From an uncultured Clostridium sp. (lineage in GTDB: Bacteria > Bacillota > Clostridia > Clostridiales > Clostridiaceae), in contig NZ_CALEVF010000037.1 of assembly GCF_937920395.1 (NCBI RefSeq), forward strand, positions 1 through 64,000: 64,000 nucleotides of DNA, given 5' to 3'. This document shows, in pieces, positions 1-7,793 of this stretch. The translations under genes were made by a program, and so were the position numbers. The notes below the pieces were generated by a model that searched no databases, was not told the DNA's origin, and saw only the letters and a program-made list of their open reading frames with translations. Position 1 is the stretch's first letter. Each line of letters begins with the position of its first letter.

Positions 1-1229
1 TGATAATCAATCACAACTTAGGTGCAATGAATGCTACAAGAAATATGGGTATAAACGCTTCAACAGCTTCAAAATCAATGGAAAAACTTTCTTCAGGTCT
101 TAGAATTAACAAGGCTGGAGACGATGCAGCAGGTCTTGCTATATCAGAGAAAATGAGAGGGCAAATCAGAGGATTAGACCAAGCTTCAGCTAATGCTCAA
201 GATGGAATTTCAATGATAGGAACTGGAGAAGGCGCATTAAATGAAACTACTTCAATTCTTCAAAGAATGAGAGAACTTGCAGTTCAAGGTTCTAATGATA
301 CTAATACAACTGAAGATAGAACACAAATACAAAAGGAAATGAATCAGTTAACTTCAGAAACAAGCAGAATTGGTAACACTACTCAGTTTAATACTCAAAA
401 TTTACTTGATGGTACAGCAGGCGTTGTAACAGGACCTACAACAGGTTCAGCTGGTGTCTTTACAGTTTCAGGCGTAACTACTGCTGATGTAGTGCTTGAT
501 GGAAAGACATTAACATATAATGCTACTGGTGGTGGAGTTACAAACTTTAAAGATGCTACTGAATTAGCAACTTTAATTGGCAATACTCCTGAATTAGCTT
601 CAAAATACACTGCGTCTGGTTCTGGTGCTGTACTAACACTAACACAGAAATCAGGACATTATTCAGCTACTCTTCCAACTGCTACCGGTGCAGGTGCAGT
701 TGCTGCAACTACTGCTGGAGTAGATAAAAAAGCAGCATCATCAGCATTTACATTTCAAATAGGTGCAAATAAGGACCAACAGTTTACTGCTAGCTTTACC
801 GATATGCGTTCTTCTGCTTTAGGATTAGCAGGAGCTGCAGGTACAAGCACATCAGTCTACGGAGCTTCTTACGTAGCTACTGGAACAGCTAATGATTTAT
901 CAGATGTTTCAACAGCTGGAGAACATGCTCTTGATTTATCTACATCAGCTAGTTCTTCAGCAGCAATTAAGGTTCTTGATAATGCTACAGCTACAGTATC
1001 AGGTGAGAGAGCAAAACTTGGTGCTTATTCAAACAGATTAGATCATACAATAGCTAATCTTGGAACATCAAGTGAAAACTTAACTTCAGCTGAATCAAGA
1101 ATTAGAGACGTAGATATGGCTAAAGAAATGTCTACATTCTCAAAGAATAATATTCTTAATCAGGCTGCTCAAGCAATGCTTGTTCAAGCTAATCAACAAC
1201 CACAACAAGTTCTTGCATTATTAAGATAA
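1..1229 (+). CDS. fliC: Flagellin (5' end cut by one base)
   Basis: Major filament subunit, exported through the flagellar type III pathway and polymerised outside the cell. The window opens on TG ATA ATC AAT CAC, so the real ATG starts one base before position 1; the ATG at 27 is codon 10. The complete protein would be about 409 residues. Both conserved D0/D1 ends are present: the N-terminal part carries SSGLRINKAGDDAAGLAISE and TQFNTQNLLDG, and the C-terminal part carries AESRIRDVDMAKEMSTFSK and ends QQVLALLR. The Thr/Ser/Ala-rich middle (about residues 140-310) is the variable surface domain. A strong terminator follows. It is probably transcribed by the sigma-28 factor encoded at 23592. 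Confidence 0.96.
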   Translation, partial: IINHNLGAMNATRNMGINASTASKSMEKLSSGLRINKAGDDAAGLAISEKMRGQIRGLDQASANAQDGISMIGTGEGALNETTSILQRMRELAVQGSNDTNTTEDRTQIQKEMNQLTSETSRIGNTTQFNTQNLLDGTAGVVTGPTTGSAGVFTVSGVTTADVVLDGKTLTYNATGGGVTNFKDATELATLIGNTPELASKYTASGSGAVLTLTQKSGHYSATLPTATGAGAVAATTAGVDKKAASSAFTFQIGANKDQQFTASFTDMRSSALGLAGAAGTSTSVYGASYVATGTANDLSDVSTAGEHALDLSTSASSSAAIKVLDNATATVSGERAKLGAYSNRLDHTIANLGTSSENLTSAESRIRDVDMAKEMSTFSKNNILNQAAQAMLVQANQQPQQVLALLR

Positions 1230-1254
1230 TTGAAGAATTTGTAATAGTAACATT

Positions 1255-1288
1255 AAGGAGTCAGGGTGAAAACTCTGGCTCCTTTTTT
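1255..1288 (+). terminator. Rho-independent terminator after flagellin
   Basis: An 11-bp stem (1256-1266 with 1273-1283, two G-U pairs) and a TGAAAA loop are followed directly by six T. It ends the flagellin transcript and separates it from the next gene. Confidence 0.9.
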
Positions 1289-1320
1289 AAAATAATAAAT
1301 AGTAGATAGGAGGTAATCAT

Positions 1321-1764
1321 ATGGATATTACACCACTATCAAGGGTAGACATTCAAACAAAGGTTCAACAATCTGCTGCTATAGTAGTACCTAAGACAAC
1401 ATCTATTGATATAGAAAAAGAAAATGATAAACAAATTATAAAATCAACACACAATGTTGCGATAGATGCTAATGTAGGACAGAATTTAGATGTAGTTGCA
1501 GGTGTGCAAAAGGATAAGAATGAAGCAGAAAATAAACAACTACAGCAGGAACTGAAATGGGCAAAGGACAAACAGAAGATGCTTAACCTTAAAGAAGTGA
1601 AACTTTTACAAATGAGAGAGATAGAGGAACAAGGTAGACAGCTGAATAGTCTTAATCCAAAAGAACAAAACAGGTTAAATGATAGGTTAGACACTTTAGC
1701 AGCACAGGTTAGCGCAATAGAGAGTGATAGTAGAAGAACAAAGGGTGGTAAAAAATTAGGATGA
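1321..1764 (+). CDS. Unknown coiled-coil protein between two flagellin genes
   Basis: The gene encodes 147 residues and has a clear AGGAGG site ending 9 bases before its ATG. I do not recognise the family. The N-terminus (MDITPLSRVDIQTK) looks like the opening of FlaG-type proteins, but the conserved C-terminal FlaG block is absent. Residues about 65-135 are rich in Glu, Lys, Gln and Leu and look like a long amphipathic helix or coiled coil. There is no signal peptide or membrane segment. The position between two flagellin genes suggests a flagellar role such as chaperone, regulator or filament accessory, but this is inference from context only. Its stop codon lies inside the terminator stem. 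Confidence 0.75.
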   Translation: MDITPLSRVDIQTKVQQSAAIVVPKTTSIDIEKENDKQIIKSTHNVAIDANVGQNLDVVAGVQKDKNEAENKQLQQELKWAKDKQKMLNLKEVKLLQMREIEEQGRQLNSLNPKEQNRLNDRLDTLAAQVSAIESDSRRTKGGKKLG

Positions 1765-1803
1765 GCATAAGTGGCTATATAATTAGCTACTTATGCTCAT
1801 TTT
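1761..1803 (+). terminator. Terminator overlapping the stop of the coiled-coil gene
   Basis: A long stem pairs TGAGCATAAGT..GCTA (from 1762) with TAGC..ACTTATGCTCA (to 1799), followed by TTTTG. The TGA stop codon at 1762 forms the base of the stem. Confidence 0.85.
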
Positions 1804-1888
1804 GTTGTTATAGATAGTTTTTTTATACTGTGCAAGAAAAGTAAAACATGAAATTATAAAAACTAATGAAGAAATATAAAGATTTATA

Positions 1889-1915
1889 TAAAGTTATCAA
1901 CTATTTAGACGAAGT
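1889..1915 (+). promoter_or_regulatory. Candidate sigma-28 (SigD/FliA) promoter of second flagellin
   Basis: TAAA at 1889-1892, a 15-base spacer and GACGAAGT at 1908-1915 resemble the Firmicute SigD consensus TAAA-N15-GCCGATAT (5 of 8 in the -10 part, exact spacing). It sits 55 bases before the flagellin ATG at 1971. The factor that would read it is encoded at 23592. Confidence 0.5.
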
Positions 1916-1970
1916 ATTAAGTGAAACCACAAATTAAATATATTAAGAATACTTTAATGGAGTTGATTTT

Positions 1971-2813
1971 ATGATAATAAATAATAATATAGCATCTTTA
2001 AAAATATATAGGGAATATAGCAAAAATCTTATAAAACAGGGATCTGCTTTAGAGCATATATCTTCTGGAATTAAGATAAATAGTGCGAAAGATAATCCGA
2101 ATGCAATTGCTCAAAGTGAGAGATTTAGAATGCAAATAAGAGGGCTCCAAGTGGCGGGGCAGAATACTCAAGATGGGGTTAGTATGCTTCAAACCGCAGA
2201 GGGTGGTATTTCTGAAATCACTAGTAGTCTGCAAAGAGTTAGGGACTTACTTGTTCAAGCTGGGGGAGTTACAACAGATTCTGATAAAGCAAATATTCAA
2301 ACTGAAATAAACCAAATGTTAGAGGGAGCTAATGATATGGCAAACAATACTGAGTTTAATGGTGTGAAACTTCTAACTGGTGGAGCAAATGACGGTAGTA
2401 TTAATATAGAAATGTTAATTGGTGCAAGTGTTGGAGATACAGCTAGTATACCAAAAAGTGATTTAACCTCAAAAGGATTAGGCTTAAAGACTGGAGATGT
2501 ATTAAATGTAAATGTAAAAAGCGTAGACAATTCACTTAAACTTATAGATAGTGCTCTTCATGATATTATGAGTGTTGGAAGTAAATATGGAGCGTTAGAA
2601 AATAGATTTGAGAGTAATTACGATTCATCCATGGAAATATCAGAAAAGGTAGAATCTGCTGATAGTAGTATACGAGATGCAGATTTAGCTGTAGAAATGA
2701 TGGAATATTCTAAGAATGATATACTTATAGAAGCTGGAAATGCAATGATGGTTCAATCAAATAAATTACCACAAGATGCACTACGAATACTAGAAAATAT
2801 TAGAAGCAGATAA
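1971..2813 (+). CDS. Second, shorter flagellin
   Basis: A 280-residue flagellin homologue. The N-terminal D0/D1 helices (HISSGIKINSAKDNPNAIAQ, GISEITSSLQRVRDLLVQ) and C-terminal D0/D1 helices (ADSSIRDADLAVEMMEYSKN, ending LRILENIRSR) are present, with a short middle of about 60 residues in place of the long variable domain of the first flagellin. Several normally invariant positions are changed: the protein opens MIINNNIASLKIYREYSKN instead of the usual MIINHNL-A-N type start, and it ends in RSR instead of the canonical LLR. It may be a minor or specialised filament subunit. It has its own candidate sigma-28 promoter and terminator. Confidence 0.92.
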   Translation: MIINNNIASLKIYREYSKNLIKQGSALEHISSGIKINSAKDNPNAIAQSERFRMQIRGLQVAGQNTQDGVSMLQTAEGGISEITSSLQRVRDLLVQAGGVTTDSDKANIQTEINQMLEGANDMANNTEFNGVKLLTGGANDGSINIEMLIGASVGDTASIPKSDLTSKGLGLKTGDVLNVNVKSVDNSLKLIDSALHDIMSVGSKYGALENRFESNYDSSMEISEKVESADSSIRDADLAVEMMEYSKNDILIEAGNAMMVQSNKLPQDALRILENIRSR

Positions 2814-2840
2814 AGAACTCATTTTGAGTTCTTTATTTAT
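2812..2840 (+). terminator. Terminator of second flagellin
   Basis: A perfect 10-bp stem, AAAGAACTCA (2812-2821) with TGAGTTCTTT (2825-2834), has a TTT loop and is followed by a T-rich run. It overlaps the stop codon. Confidence 0.85.
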
Positions 2841-3099
2841 TTTTTGAAGTTTTTGCAACTTAAAGTAGAAAATTGCGTATTTAATAATAGGGTAATAATT
2901 TATGATATGAGTGTAGAAGTATTTTATTTTACGAAAACAGTCAATTTATAGATGATTAATAGTATATAAATAAACAACAGTAAGCATCACAGAAACTATT
3001 AGCAAATAAACATAAGCTTATAAATAAGCATTTTAGTAGTGTTATTTGGTAACTTATCATTTTAATTTTATTGTGTTAACATAAATTAATAAAAATATA

Positions 3100-3128
3100 T
3101 TCACTAAAATAAACAAATAGTATATAAT
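3100..3128 (+). promoter_or_regulatory. Candidate sigma-A promoter of the flagellar operon
   Basis: TTCACT (3100-3105, 4/6) is followed by a 17-base spacer and TATAAT (3123-3128, 6/6). It would start transcription near 3135 and produce a leader of about 120 bases ahead of flgB. In such AT-rich DNA a match of this quality is suggestive only. Confidence 0.5.
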
Positions 3129-3150
3129 AATAATTATAAAGTGGAATATA

Positions 3151-3165
3151 TTCTCATGATGAGAA
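3151..3165. promoter_or_regulatory. 15-bp inverted repeat in the flgB leader
   Basis: TTCTCAT-G-ATGAGAA is a perfect 7-bp inverted repeat with a one-base centre, about 16-30 bases after the predicted transcription start. Its symmetry and position suit an operator for a dimeric regulator of the flagellar operon. The regulator is unknown. Confidence 0.4.
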
Positions 3166-3255
3166 AATTTAGCTATTATAAGTAAAGAATAGTAGAAAAT
3201 TAGTATATAAGCGAATATGTATTAATCTAACTCTAAATTAATGGAGATGATGATT

Positions 3256-3660
3256 GTGAATGTAATTGGAAGTTCTACAAGTGGAGACACATATAGTTTA
3301 CTTAAAAAAAGTATGGAGGCCTCAACACTTAGAAGTAAAGTTAGCGCAAATAATATTGCAAATATTAATACAAAAAACTATAAAGGGCTCTATGTTACCT
3401 TTGAGGATACTTTAAATGACAACATGGCTGCAGATACAATGAAAACTGACAATGAGAAAGACATACAAGCAAGTAGTGGTAATGGAGAAATTAAAGTACA
3501 AAGAGATGTGGATACCAGCGCGAGGCAAGACGGTAATAACGTTGATATAGATTTAGAAATGACTAATCAAGCTGCAAATAGTTTAATGTATGATGCACTT
3601 GTAAGTCAAGTTAATAGTAAGATTTCACTTACCAGTTATGTTATAAGTGGAGGGAGGTAA
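3256..3660 (+). CDS. flgB: Flagellar basal-body rod protein FlgB
   Basis: Proximal rod subunit; first gene of the flagellar operon. The family hallmark is visible: helical N-terminus with KVSANNIANINTKNYKG (flagellar rod signature) and a C-terminal helix with EMTNQAANSLMYDALVSQVN. I place the start at the GTG at 3256 (134 residues), because the only good ribosome binding site, GGAG at 3243-3246, lies 9 bases before it; the ATG codons at 3241-3250 overlap or crowd that site. flgC begins 6 bases after the stop. Confidence 0.93.
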   Translation: MNVIGSSTSGDTYSLLKKSMEASTLRSKVSANNIANINTKNYKGLYVTFEDTLNDNMAADTMKTDNEKDIQASSGNGEIKVQRDVDTSARQDGNNVDIDLEMTNQAANSLMYDALVSQVNSKISLTSYVISGGR

Positions 3661-3666
3661 TAAATT

Positions 3667-4101
3667 ATGAATGATGCTTTTAGTGCAATGAGAATAAGTT
3701 CTAGTGGGCTTACAGCAGAAAGATTAAGAATGGATACAATATCTTCCAATGTAGCAAATGCAACAACTACAAGGGGAGAAAATGGACAACCATACATAAG
3801 AAAAATAGCTGTGTTTCAAGAAAATTTACAACGAGAATTAGACAAAACTACAGGTACATATAAAACAAGTTTTAAAGGTGTTAAGGCTGTTGGTATTGTA
3901 AATGATGATTCTCCTTTAAGACGTGTCTATGATCCAACAAATCCAGATGCAGGTAAAGATGGTTATGTTATGATGCCAAATGTGAATATTACAAATGAAA
4001 TGGCAGATATGATTGCATCTACAAGAGCATATGAGGCAAATGTAAGTGCGATGACTGCTGAAAAAAATATGTTTTCTAAAGCTTTAGAAATAGGTAAATA
4101 G
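3667..4101 (+). CDS. flgC: Flagellar basal-body rod protein FlgC
   Basis: Rod subunit partner of FlgB, 144 residues. It shows the shared rod/hook N-terminus ([20 protein letters not shown]) and the C-terminal block [20 protein letters not shown] typical of FlgC. GGGAGG precedes the ATG, inside the end of flgB. Part of the uninterrupted flgB-flgG operon. Confidence 0.96.
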   Translation: MNDAFSAMRISSSGLTAERLRMDTISSNVANATTTRGENGQPYIRKIAVFQENLQRELDKTTGTYKTSFKGVKAVGIVNDDSPLRRVYDPTNPDAGKDGYVMMPNVNITNEMADMIASTRAYEANVSAMTAEKNMFSKALEIGK

Positions 4102-4112
4102 GAGGGCGTTTT

Positions 4113-4436
4113 ATGAATGTTAATACTAATGTAAACAATACTACTGCAAGTAGTGTAACAACACCAGATGTACTTAAAACGGATTCTCTAAATACTGATA
4201 ATTCTAGCAATAGTGGTATCAGCTTTTTAGATACATTAAAAGAAAAATTAGATGGAGTTAATGATAAACAAATAGAAGCAGATGATATCACCCAAAAGTT
4301 CATAAAGGGTGATGAAACAGACGTGCAAAAGGTAATGCTTGCTACGCAAGAGGCAAAATTATCCTTAGATTTGGCAGTGCAAATTAGAAATAAACTTGTA
4401 GATGCCTATGATGCGTTTAATAAAATGCAGATATAG
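4113..4436 (+). CDS. fliE: Flagellar hook-basal body protein FliE
   Basis: A 107-residue protein that joins the MS ring to the rod. The N-terminal 45 residues are low complexity (Asn/Thr/Ser). The C-terminal half holds the conserved FliE helices, with DETDVQKVMLATQEAKLSLD and the ending KLVDAYDAFNKMQI. It follows flgC by 11 bases with an AGGAGG site. Confidence 0.95.
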   Translation: MNVNTNVNNTTASSVTTPDVLKTDSLNTDNSSNSGISFLDTLKEKLDGVNDKQIEADDITQKFIKGDETDVQKVMLATQEAKLSLDLAVQIRNKLVDAYDAFNKMQI

Positions 4437-4451
4437 GAAGGGAGTAAGAAT

Positions 4452-6020
4452 ATGAGCAAGCTACTTGAAATTAGAAATAAGATCTCGCAAGGATGGGGTA
4501 ATTTAAGCAGAAACAAAAAAATATCCTACAGCCTAATTGCGAGCGTAATCCTAATAGCCCTTATCTCTTTTATAGTAGCGACATCCCAAACTAAATATGA
4601 TGTGTTATTTTCTAATTTGTCAACAACGGATTCTGGTGCAATGTTGACACAGTTAAAAACGGATAAGGTTAGCTATAAAGTAAGTGGCAACAGCATACTT
4701 GTGCCTACAGCACAAATCGATACTATTAGAATGCAACTTATGTCGGAGGTTCCACTTACTGATGGAAGTAAGGGATTTGAACTTTTTGATACTAGTCAAA
4801 TGGCACCTACTGATGCACAAACTAAAATCATGTATCAAAGAGCATTATCAGGTGAAATTGAGAGAGCTATAAAGTCTTTTCCAGAAGTAGATGGGGCTAA
4901 AGTTAATTTGGTTTTACCTGACAACACTGCTTTTGTCAAGGCAACGGATCCAGCTACGGCATCGGTTGTGTTAAAACTTAAGGCTGGTGCTACTCTTAAT
5001 GATGGTCAGGTAAAGGCAATAGTTGCATTGCTAACTGGGGCTGTTCAGAATCTTCCAAAGGAAAACGTGAGTATAATATCTGATAACTTTAAACTTTTAA
5101 CTGAGGGACTCTATGATAAAGAAAAGGATACTGTAACTAATTCTACAGATGATCAGCAAGCATTAAAATCACAAGTTGAAAAGAATTTAGAAGATAAGAT
5201 AATGAATGTACTTTCCCCTGTATATAAAGATGGCGTAAAAGTTTCTGTTAATGCGGATCTTAATTTTGATGCGTTTACAAGAAAATCTACAACATATGGT
5301 ACAAAGGGTACAATTGTAAGTTCACATGATGTAGAAACATGGAATAATGGTACTAGTACTGGATTATCCACTAGTCCGGTAGACAATGCATCACAAAATA
5401 CTACAACTTCAACAGCTAAAGATGGAAATGTTGTGAATAGAGATAGTACCAAAAATTATGATATTTCACAAACAGTTGACGACTTAGTGACAGCACCTGG
5501 AGCAGTTAAAAAACTTACTACATCTGTTGTACTAGATGGTAATTTAGATGCAGCTACTAAGACATCTGTAAATAATTTAGTTGCACAAGCTACTGGATAT
5601 TCAGGAGCAAGAGGAGACAGTATTAGTATAGAGGGTCTTTATTTTGATACTACTGCTAAAAAGGCAGCTCAGCAAGCACTTCTTGATATCGCAAATGCAG
5701 ATAAAGCAGCAGCGGCAAAAGTGTTATATACCCGAATTGCTTTGGGAGCTCTAGCTGTTATGATAGTTATTATAATAATAGTTGTAATGCGTAGGTTAAG
5801 TAAGAAACCGGAAGAAGGTTCAGAAGAAATTTCACAAGGGTTTGATAGAATTATTGATGATAACATAACTCCAAAGAAACCTGAAACATTTGAACCTATT
5901 GAATTCGAAGGTAAGTCTAAAAAAGTTCATATTGAAAATGAGGTTAAAAAATATGCCTCAGAGAAACCAGAACAAGTAGCAGATATTATTAAGTCTTGGC
6001 TGACAGACGATGAGAGGTGA
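4452..6020 (+). CDS. fliF: Flagellar MS-ring protein FliF
   Basis: Membrane ring that houses the export gate and mounts the C ring; 522 residues. One membrane segment lies near residues 25-46 and a second near 426-447, with the large ring-building YscJ-like domain between them (GEIERAIKSFPEVDGAKVNL). The last residues (VADIIKSWLTDDER) are the FliG-binding tail. The stop is followed 3 bases later by fliG. Confidence 0.97.
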   Translation: MSKLLEIRNKISQGWGNLSRNKKISYSLIASVILIALISFIVATSQTKYDVLFSNLSTTDSGAMLTQLKTDKVSYKVSGNSILVPTAQIDTIRMQLMSEVPLTDGSKGFELFDTSQMAPTDAQTKIMYQRALSGEIERAIKSFPEVDGAKVNLVLPDNTAFVKATDPATASVVLKLKAGATLNDGQVKAIVALLTGAVQNLPKENVSIISDNFKLLTEGLYDKEKDTVTNSTDDQQALKSQVEKNLEDKIMNVLSPVYKDGVKVSVNADLNFDAFTRKSTTYGTKGTIVSSHDVETWNNGTSTGLSTSPVDNASQNTTTSTAKDGNVVNRDSTKNYDISQTVDDLVTAPGAVKKLTTSVVLDGNLDAATKTSVNNLVAQATGYSGARGDSISIEGLYFDTTAKKAAQQALLDIANADKAAAAKVLYTRIALGALAVMIVIIIIVVMRRLSKKPEEGSEEISQGFDRIIDDNITPKKPETFEPIEFEGKSKKVHIENEVKKYASEKPEQVADIIKSWLTDDER

Positions 6021-6023
6021 TAA

Positions 6024-7040
6024 ATGGTGGCTAAAAATGATAAACTTACAGGAATTCAAAAGTCGGCCATATTATTCATAACTTTGGGTCCGGATGCTTC
6101 AGCAGGTATATTGAAAAAGTTACCAGAAAAGGACATTCAAAAGATAATCTATGAAATTGCTAATATAACTTCAGTTAAAGCTGATCAAAAACAGGCAATT
6201 TTAGATGAATTTATGGAAATGAATAAAGCAAAGGATTTTCTGTTAGAAGGTGGAATTGAATATGCAAGAAATTTGCTTTCAAAAGCAGTAGGTACGCAAA
6301 AGGCCAAGGGGATATTAGACAAGGTTATGGAAGAAACTCAACGATATAGACCTTTTTCTATTTTAAGGAAAGCAGATGCAAATCAACTTTTATATGTTAT
6401 TGTCAATGAACATCCACAAACAATTGCACTTATTATGTGTTACATGCAGGCGGATAAAGCTGCTCAGATAATGGCAGCGTTGCCCCTAGAATTGCAAAGT
6501 GAAGTATCTTATAGAATTGCAACTATGAGTGCTATTTCTCCTATGGTTATTAAAGAAATAGAAAAAGTTTTAAATGGAAAATTATCTTCTGTTATTAGAA
6601 CAGATACTACTGTAATTGGTGGAATTGACTCTCTAGTGGGCATTTTAAACCAAGTGGATAGAACTACAGAAAAAAATATTACAGAGGGTTTAGAAAGAGA
6701 AGATGTAGAGCTAGCTGAGCAAGTTAAAAATTCTATGTTTGTATTTGAAGATATTATCACATTGGATGATGTTTCAATACAAAGATTTTTACGAGAAACA
6801 GATATTAAGGATTTATCACTTGCATTAAAGGGATGTTCAGAAGAGGTTACAAATGTTATATTTAGGAATCAATCTAAGAGAGCATCGGCATCTTTAAAAG
6901 AAGACATGGAATTCTTAGGACCAGTTAGACTTGTAGATGTTGAAAAATCACAACAAAAGATTGTTGGTATTTTAAGAAGGTTAGATGAAGCTGGTGAAAT
7001 TGTAATTTCAAGGGGAGGTGAGAATGCAATTGTACTTTAA
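6024..7040 (+). CDS. fliG: Flagellar motor switch protein FliG
   Basis: C-ring component that takes up torque from the stator; 338 residues. The EHPQTIA motif of the middle domain is present, and the C-terminal torque helix is visible as FEDIITLDDVSIQRFLRETD with its charged residues. It is preceded by GAGAGGTGATAA in the end of fliF. fliH starts inside its last codons. Its C-ring partners FliM and FliN/FliY are not encoded in this window. Confidence 0.97.
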   Translation: MVAKNDKLTGIQKSAILFITLGPDASAGILKKLPEKDIQKIIYEIANITSVKADQKQAILDEFMEMNKAKDFLLEGGIEYARNLLSKAVGTQKAKGILDKVMEETQRYRPFSILRKADANQLLYVIVNEHPQTIALIMCYMQADKAAQIMAALPLELQSEVSYRIATMSAISPMVIKEIEKVLNGKLSSVIRTDTTVIGGIDSLVGILNQVDRTTEKNITEGLEREDVELAEQVKNSMFVFEDIITLDDVSIQRFLRETDIKDLSLALKGCSEEVTNVIFRNQSKRASASLKEDMEFLGPVRLVDVEKSQQKIVGILRRLDEAGEIVISRGGENAIVL

Positions 7041-7776
7041 TGTTATAAAGAATTCAAGAGTGATAGAACAAGGTGATATGGAAATTAACACTCAATTAAG
7101 TGAGGTTCCGATCGCTGTGACCGTGGGAGACCAACATAATATTCAAAATGCTAACATGGAAAGTTATGAAAAGATTGCTAGTAATATATTAGAGAATGCA
7201 AGAAATGAAAGTGAGAAAATTACATCAAAAGCTTTTATTGATGCAGCAGAGGCAAAAACCTGCGCTATTAAAGAAGGGATGGAGCAAGGAAGTAAGGAAG
7301 GGTATGAAAATGCATATAATGATGCTATTAGTGGGGCAATGGATGAAGCTGCGAAGGTGAAAGCAAAGGCTGATTCTATATTAATAGCAGCTAAATCAGA
7401 GTATGATGAGTATTTAGTAGAGAAAGAAAAGCACATAAAAGACTTAATTGTAAGTATAGCTGAGAGCATATTAAAAAAAGAAGTAAAAGAACCAGATGCA
7501 ATAAACGAAATGATTTTTAATACACTTAAAGAAGAAAGAAATGTAAAATTATATATTATAAAAACTAATAGTTCTCATTTCCCTATGATAAAAAGTCAAA
7601 TTGAAAACTGGAAAAGTAAGATTGCATTTCAAGGAGATATATTTGTAATAGAGGATAATTTTTTAGAAGATGGAACTGCTGTCATTGAAAAAGAAACAGG
7701 CAAAAGTATTGTAAGTATATCTTATGGTATAGAAAAAATTAAAGAATTATTTAAAGAAGAACAATTACAAGGATAG
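7024..7776 (+). CDS. fliH: Flagellar assembly protein FliH
   Basis: Regulator and peripheral stalk of the FliI export ATPase. The ATG at 7024 gives 250 residues; the upstream GTG at 7018 lies within the GGGGAGGTGA binding site and is unlikely to be used. Residues about 40-140 are Ala/Glu/Lys-rich and helical, including the GMEQGSKEGYENAYNDA segment with Gly spacing typical of FliH. The C-terminal part is the globular V-ATPase E/FliH domain. It overlaps fliG by 17 bases and is followed by fliI. Confidence 0.9.
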   Translation: MQLYFNVIKNSRVIEQGDMEINTQLSEVPIAVTVGDQHNIQNANMESYEKIASNILENARNESEKITSKAFIDAAEAKTCAIKEGMEQGSKEGYENAYNDAISGAMDEAAKVKAKADSILIAAKSEYDEYLVEKEKHIKDLIVSIAESILKKEVKEPDAINEMIFNTLKEERNVKLYIIKTNSSHFPMIKSQIENWKSKIAFQGDIFVIEDNFLEDGTAVIEKETGKSIVSISYGIEKIKELFKEEQLQG

Positions 7777-7793
7777 AAAGGGCGAGAAACATT

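Larger units (their letters stand above)
2841..3255 (+). other. Non-coding leader region before the flagellar operon
   Basis: About 415 bases of very AT-rich sequence without a credible gene separate the flagellins from flgB. The parts I can name are the sigma-A-like promoter at 3100-3128 and the inverted repeat at 3151-3165. Between 2841 and 3095 I see nothing else specific; no c-di-GMP riboswitch of the kind found upstream of flgB in C. difficile is recognisable. Confidence 0.6.

Noticed and set aside
395..610. Minus-strand open frames inside flagellin, fliK, fliF, murE and other genes
   Set aside because: They have no ribosome binding sites, mirror the codon pattern of the real gene on the other strand and show no recognisable protein features. 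All are shadows.
2812..2840. Terminator-type hairpin as a sigma-28 regulatory site
   Set aside because: The perfect 10-bp stem followed by T residues at the end of the flagellin gene is fully explained as a terminator.
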